Below, piece by piece: positions 16,963-21,330 of a stretch of 21,330 nt of DNA. This stretch comes from Sphaeroforma arctica JP610 (Eukaryota; Opisthokonta; Ichthyosporea; Ichthyophonida), in contig NW_014040552.1 of assembly GCF_001186125.1 (NCBI RefSeq), positions 149,339 to 170,668 on the forward strand, in the 5' to 3' direction. The position numbers were made by a program, and so were the translations under genes. Every line of letters begins with the position of its first letter. The first letter of the stretch is position 1. The notes under the pieces are model-generated. The model was given only the letters and a program-made list of their open reading frames with translations, did no database searches and was not told the DNA's origin.

Positions 16963-17088
16963 ATTCATCAACTAGAATACGATTTAGGCTATACTTCAAA
17001 ATTGTTTGTATGCGAGCTTGAACGCCTGCAGGCGGACTGTGGGGTTTACTGGGTGTATTACCTACTCTATATGCAGAAGCTGCAATGA
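16963..17088 (+). pseudogene. Short fragment with a Ulp1/C48-protease-like motif
   Basis: A 41-codon open stretch contains LERLQADCGVYWVYYLLYM. A Gln two residues before DCG, followed by V/L-Y and hydrophobic residues, is the pattern around the catalytic Cys of Ulp1-type (C48) cysteine proteases, which occur in SUMO proteases and in several transposon groups. The His and Asp parts are not visible nearby. It may be a fragment or chance. Confidence 0.2.
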
Positions 17089-17254
17089 GACACCACACTG
17101 TTGATACTGAGATTTTGCTCGTTTCTAACTGCTTCATATTTTTTCGGTCAGAAAGTATCTAGGCTAGTTCATTGTTACTTGGTGAATCTTGGTTAGTTTT
17201 AAAACGCCTTTGAACCACAGCCAGACCCTTTCAATCCATATTCTTTTATTTGCG

Positions 17255-17406
17255 AGTTTACATGTGTTTTTGGATCTTCAATTCTGTTTTTTTTTTAATG
17301 TAGATGCAGCAAAATAATCATACTCGTGTTAGTTTACATGTGTTTTTGGATCTTCAATTCTGTTTTTTTTTTAATGTAGATGCAGCAAAATAATCATACT
17401 CGTGTT
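17255..17406 (+). repeat. Exact 76-bp tandem duplication containing a 3' splice site
   Basis: Copies 17255-17330 and 17331-17406 are identical. Each has a ten-T tract, TTAATGTAG, and the first 27 bases of the candidate exon (ATGCAGCAAAATAATCATAC...). Identity points to a very recent event. Use of the first acceptor would lead to a stop after about 29 codons; only the second continues into the exon. Confidence 0.95.
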
Positions 17407-17672
17407 GGAACAAGTCTATCATCTATCCAGACAATGCTTGACCAAGGCATATTAAGCAATACAGCTACACCAATAGTCACTGTACTTAGCCACTCATTAT
17501 TAAGCAAGTATGTTATATATTCATTTCGTCTCAACTAAGAGGACGTTAATGTATATGCGCCTCAATTATTTATGACACTACACTATATTTTGGAGCTCTG
17601 TGAATCGAAGACATCAGTGATGTGGAAAATGCGCAAGCCGCCACAGCTTGTGTAACTACACCACAATCATAA
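17380..17672 (+). CDS. Candidate small two-exon gene or terminal exons of an unidentified gene
   Basis: The exon at 17380-17507 follows a T10 tract and TAG acceptor and ends at donor GTATGT (17508). A 110-base intron ends in ATCAG at 17617, and the last exon is 17618-17672 with TAA. Joined, the frame gives 60 residues starting MQQNNHTRVGTSLSSIQTML and ending ACVTTPQS. The in-phase junction, good donor, and GC-richer exons support it. ATG stands exactly at the acceptor, so this may be the true start after a 5' UTR intron or an internal Met of a longer protein. No family is recognised. AATAAA at 18035 could serve it. Confidence 0.4.
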
Positions 17673-18176
17673 GCTTCACATCGGATCTCAAACTATACAG
17701 CGCGAATGATCTTGGATCGGAAGAACGCTACCCAATAGCGCGCAGTCTATACAAAGCCACTCCATCTCGGTAGGTGTCCGCACCCTTGTATTTCCGGCTA
17801 AGCTACAGTGCGAATAGAATCAAGCATGGGCAGTAGTTCGAAGTCCTTATTGATTGTACTTTTCAAATCGATGTGTTATATCGAAGGTTAGATACCGCAG
17901 TAGCCTATCGCGATTAGTACATACTGACTTAGACACCACGCATGCATGCATGTTCTGTTTCAGTGAAGGTCTTGTTAAAATGCACATAAGTCGTTATTTC
18001 TTTTGCAAACATACAATGCTGAGTTTAGCTATTGAATAAAGAGATTTGATGGTACTTAATAACTTTGATGGTACTTAATGAATCAGTATAGCTGCACAGT
18101 TGCAGGGCGTTCAATCTGAAGAAGCCAAAGGCACTCTATAATATACTTAAGGTAGAAATGCATACGAGGTTTATAA
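17673..18176. other. Intergenic interval between convergent genes
   Basis: It holds AATAAA at 18035-18040 on the + strand and an imperfect 18-bp tandem duplication (TTTGATGGTACTTAAT at about 18046 and 18064). No convincing gene is visible. Confidence 0.5.
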
Positions 18177-20685
18177 TTATCTGAAATCTGTTGCTGCCTC
18201 GGGCTCTACTTGGCACCTATATTCCACATTGAAGGGATCGTCTTCTATCTCTTTCACTTGGACGTCTTTAAATCCACACTCTCTAAACAGCTTCAACGCC
18301 TTGTCTTGGCCCCACATCATCCCAAAGCCTTTACCCTTCCCATCCACACCCAACCCTACGGGCATACAATAGAACAATGAAACGGCGTATGCAAACCCGC
18401 TCATCGTGGATCCCACATTTCCTCGGATCTGGAAGAATCGCAACGGTTCGACAGGTAAACAAGTGCAGCAGTGCTCACTAATCTCGGAGGCACGGGTTAG
18501 TGTACCCCCGTGACACTCGCGAGTTTTCAAACACATATTCAGAAGGCAAAAGGCAAGGCATGTGAGCCATAAAACTGAGCAATCTTGCTGCTACTAGTTA
18601 CAAATCGAGGAGATATGCACAATCCTGGGATCAACCGTGCGCGATGCCATAGTAGTTACAAATCGAGGAGATATGCACAATCCTGGGATCAACCGTGCGC
18701 GATGCCATAGTTGTTACAAATCAAGGAGATATGCACAATCATGGGATCAACCGTGCGCGATGACATTTGCCGCTGCGCAGGGAATCCTAGACTACATCGC
18801 TCTCGAATGGCTACGAGAGCAGTATATAGGATCATTTCAAAACTTGTCTGAACAGTTTCCTTAGAGGTCCCACTGTGCCGCAAAGGCAGAACGGCACATC
18901 ATGAATGGCAACGATCAAATATCACACACGCACGAGACATGTAACACACACATCACACACACACGCCAAACACTTACATCGGATTGGGCCTGAACATCGA
19001 CAGCGGAAAATGTGCCCTTGCGTTTCGTGAGCACGCTGACGACGCCTTTGACAACCTCTTCCGGGTGATTCAGATCGTGCACTGCATCGAATGCCGTGGC
19101 GTAATCGAAATCCCCCAATTCCCCGTCGGTGAGATCCACCGCGTCTTTCATAACGAACTCGATATTTGACAGTTCTGAAAGGATGGACGGACGGATAACC
19201 AACCAACTTCATCGAATAGTAAAGTGTCTGTACTACAATGAAAGTAGTAAAGTGTCTACTACAATGACAGCTTACACAGTTTACAATGCATGCGACCTAC
19301 ACGACACATGGCAAGAAGATATTGGCACCACCGCGAATTGTCGACAACAGTTTCGGGATAGGAAACAAACAGACAACTCGGGGACTCCCATACCCCCTAA
19401 AGATAGACAGCCTCTGCTCCTCTTGCTATAAATAGCACAACAGACTGGGAATCACCGCACACAAAGGGCAGAGGGGGTGTATGTGAGCATGGACCTAAAG
19501 GGCAGAGGGGGTGTATGTGGGCATGGACCTAAAGGACAGAGGGGGTGTATGTGGGCATGAACCTGAAGTGTAGAGGGGGTGTATGCGGGCATGGACCTAA
19601 AGGGCAGAGGGGGTGTATGTGGGTATGGACCAGCGCATGGCTGTAACTCGAGAGAGTGTAACCTATGACCGTATCGTGCAATACATCCTATTATGCCGGT
19701 TGTCCGATCAGCTCACCTCCTACGGCTTTACTAGCCACGTTGATAGCGGTTTCATCGATATCGATTCCCACGAATTGCGACTTTGGATACTCGCGCGCCA
19801 TTAAACGGGTTGCCACACCTGACCCACAACCAAGGTCTGTTGATTTATGTGGGTTTTAGGGTTTTAGGGTTATTTTTGTGGATCAAACGTATGCGAATCG
19901 TTACGAGTGGAGCCTGCAGTGAGGGGTAAAATCCTCACATCAACAATTCCATCACCCCACCGCAAATTGGGTGTTAAGGCAAACGATTGCTAGCGTCTAA
20001 ATTAACGCACAATGATATTTTCAATGGCTTTGGGGTCAAAGTATCACCGACAGGTAAACCTTACATGACTGCTTGTAGTCAAGACACATCACACAAGCGA
20101 TATCAGAGTGCTCACTTACCGAGGACACGCATGCCACCTTCCTGCAGTTTCTCGTGAAGCACCGGGTTTCGCTTAATGAAGCCCAATAAGCTCGAGTTGT
20201 GTTTAGCGATGGCCAGTTCCTCCATGAACGAGTTGAAGCCTGTCACGAGAGAGTATAAACAATATTACATCAGTTTGATTGCGGTATGAAGACAGGGTTT
20301 AGGGTTTAGGGTTTAAGGGTTTGGGGTTTAGGCTGCTATTCATGATATAGAAGAGTTTAAAATCACGCACTGATTGTTGAAAACAAACTCGAGACAGACA
20401 TTTAAACAGCCCCAGAAAAACTTGTAGTCGCATCACGATGACTGGTCGTCGATTTAGAAGCAGCAGAGCTCGCTCCAACCGGGCTTATCAATATACACGC
20501 ACCTGGATACGTGCCGTAGGCCATCCCTTTACCACTACGGAACAACTCGGGCATTTTCTTGTATACAGCTGAATTCAGCAGTGGTATCTCAGTCGAATAG
20601 GCCGCTAGATTGCCGGGCATATCCGAACACAACACCCCCCAGTGTTCGGGAGGAAATGTGAAATACTCTTCTTCTAATGAGTAAG
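18177..20685 (-). CDS. Class I SAM-dependent methyltransferase (3' part, five exons)
   Basis: On the minus strand the exons are 20685-20503, 20239-20120, 19836-19717, 19174-18978 and 18428-18177 (stop TAA at 18179-18177). All introns are GT..AG and phases agree. About 289 residues are visible; family members usually have an N-terminal winged-helix part that would lie right of the window. The visible N-terminal part has EEEYFTFPPEHWGVL and FRSGKGMAYGTYPGF. Motif I is MRVLDLGCGSGVATRLMA, split by an intron after VL. The acidic end of strand 2 is in FVGIDID. Strand 3 has VMKDAVDL, and FDAVHDLNHPEEVVKGV corresponds to strand 4 and the next helix. The C terminus has YCMPVGLG, GMMWGQDKALKLFRECGF and DDPFNVEY, typical of the bacterial/fungal methyltransferase family related to Rv2258c. 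The substrate is unknown. The upstream exon join at 20685 (CTCTACAG) is the least certain. Confidence 0.85.
18595..18768. repeat. Minisatellite, 58-bp unit, three copies, in the last methyltransferase intron
   Basis: Copies start at about 18595, 18653 and 18711, each with GGAGATATGCACAATC and GGATCAACCGTGCGCGATG. They are nearly identical and lie in the intron between 18978 and 18428. Confidence 0.94.
18926..18970. repeat. (CA)n-rich tract next to a methyltransferase donor
   Basis: CACACACG/ACACACAT sequence directly follows the minus-strand donor GTAAGTG (18977-18971), giving a (TG)n-rich start of the intron on the sense strand. Confidence 0.8.
19220..19270. repeat. Short tandem duplication, about 26 bp
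   Basis: TAGTAAAGTGTCT...ACTACAATGA occurs twice in a row, in the methyltransferase intron between 19717 and 19174. Confidence 0.75.
19463..19630. repeat. Minisatellite, 34-bp unit, five copies, methyltransferase intron
   Basis: Units contain AGAGGGGGTGTATGTGGGCA and begin at about 19463, 19497, 19531, 19565 and 19599. It is G-rich on the + strand, so C-rich in the transcript. Confidence 0.94.
19851..19876 (+). repeat. Telomere-like TTTTAGGG tract next to a methyltransferase 3' splice site
   Basis: GGGTTTTAGGGTTTTAGGG on the + strand; the transcript therefore has CCCTAAAACCCTAAAACCC about 15 bases before the acceptor AACAG that precedes the motif I exon (starting at 19836). Confidence 0.88.
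20293..20333 (+). repeat. Telomere-like TTTAGGG tract in a methyltransferase intron
   Basis: Five to six imperfect TTTAGGG units (variants TTTAAGGG and TTTGGGG). On the sense strand it is a CCCTAAA tract about 55 bases before the acceptor at 20240. Confidence 0.9.
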
Positions 20686-21330
20686 CTGTAGAGAGCATAG
20701 TATTGGTGAGGTCAATGATCCTGAGCACGTTTGGTACTTTCCGTTTTTAGGCTGAGCTGCGACAAAATCACACTCAAACGCGCAAGTATATATGGAATTA
20801 TACTTGGCGGCATATGTATAGAATACAAGTACAACTGTATCAAATACAGATCGCAGACCAGTATGCTAGTCTCATAGAAAAAGGTACAAATGAAGGCTGT
20901 GCATGGATTTATACGTAGTTATCACGATGTAGATTAGTACTTTCTATGATCTAAACACTGCCAATAAGACAGATGCAACATAGCAGGTGAAGATGTGCCT
21001 ATATGATTGCGCCTGTATATAACTACATAAACAAACATATCCGTGTTTGTGAACTTTGAAAGGTATGCGAGGTACTCGCACATGGTTATAAGATACATAA
21101 ACATGAAGTTCGCCATGTATCTATTAATTCGTTTGTAAATACGCATATATGTGCATAGTCGTGCGTTAAAGGGACGTATAAACCTTATAACAAACTGGAA
21201 AAAATTCCATCACATTTCAACTATTCGTAAAAGAAAGCAAGTCAACTTTAATACAAAAATACATGTATGTATATTGTGTTCCCATGCTGATTAATAATTT
21301 TGTCTCTTCATCTACCCATCTATGAATATA
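20686..21330. other. Right-edge interval, probably methyltransferase intron; no exon found
   Basis: AT-rich sequence with no recognised coding match on either strand. The N-terminal exons expected for the methyltransferase family were not found here and may lie beyond the window. Confidence 0.4.

Noticed and set aside
20293-20333. Chromosome end (telomere)
   Set aside because: Only five to six imperfect units, inside an intron, with genes on both sides.

Overview
The window looks like nuclear DNA of a eukaryote. It has spliced genes with GT..AG introns, AATAAA signals, a C2H2 zinc-finger gene and a SAPS-domain phosphatase subunit, and its introns are unusually full of minisatellites, (TA)n/(TG)n tracts and short TTTAGGG-type repeats. 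The protein set fits an opisthokont; an intron-rich unicellular relative of animals such as an ichthyosporean is my best guess, but this is inference and was not tested by a search.

Region 1 (1-6710, + strand) is the 3' part of a gene for a SAPS-domain regulatory subunit of protein phosphatase 6. Eight exons (220-575, 983-1080, 1941-2004, 2645-2710, 4387-4473, 5395-5473, 6036-6183, 6558-6621) join in a consistent frame to give about 319 C-terminal residues. These hold the end of the SAPS domain and an acidic tail with four D/E-W-x-x-F motifs. Most introns carry their own tandem array. Intron 4 also has complementary telomere-like tracts near its two ends.

Region 2 (6710-14500) holds no recognisable host gene. 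It contains microsatellites, a decayed pogo/Tigger (CENP-B type) DNA transposon at about 7400-9925, an unidentified short reading frame (10536-10847), and a composite element at about 10913-13190. That element has long inverted arms; its right arm is split by an 819-bp insert bounded by a 10-bp direct repeat. A degenerate relative of the arm follows at about 13520-13960.

Region 3 (14500-18040, + strand) has a candidate first exon with a mitochondrial-presequence-like N terminus (14518-14657), a large microsatellite block, a small four-finger C2H2 gene (16016-16650, two exons), a minisatellite, a fragment with a Ulp1/C48-like DCGVY motif, and a candidate small two-exon gene (17380-17672) whose 3' splice site lies in an exact 76-bp tandem duplication.

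Region 4 (18177-20685, - strand) is the 3' part of a class I SAM-dependent methyltransferase gene (five exons, about 289 residues, motif VLDLGCGSG). It lies opposite to the small gene before it and continues beyond the right edge of the window.

The genes do not form an obvious pathway. The strongest unusual signals are structural: tandem duplications that include splice sites (three cases), telomere-like tracts placed near intron ends, and the nested inverted-repeat element.
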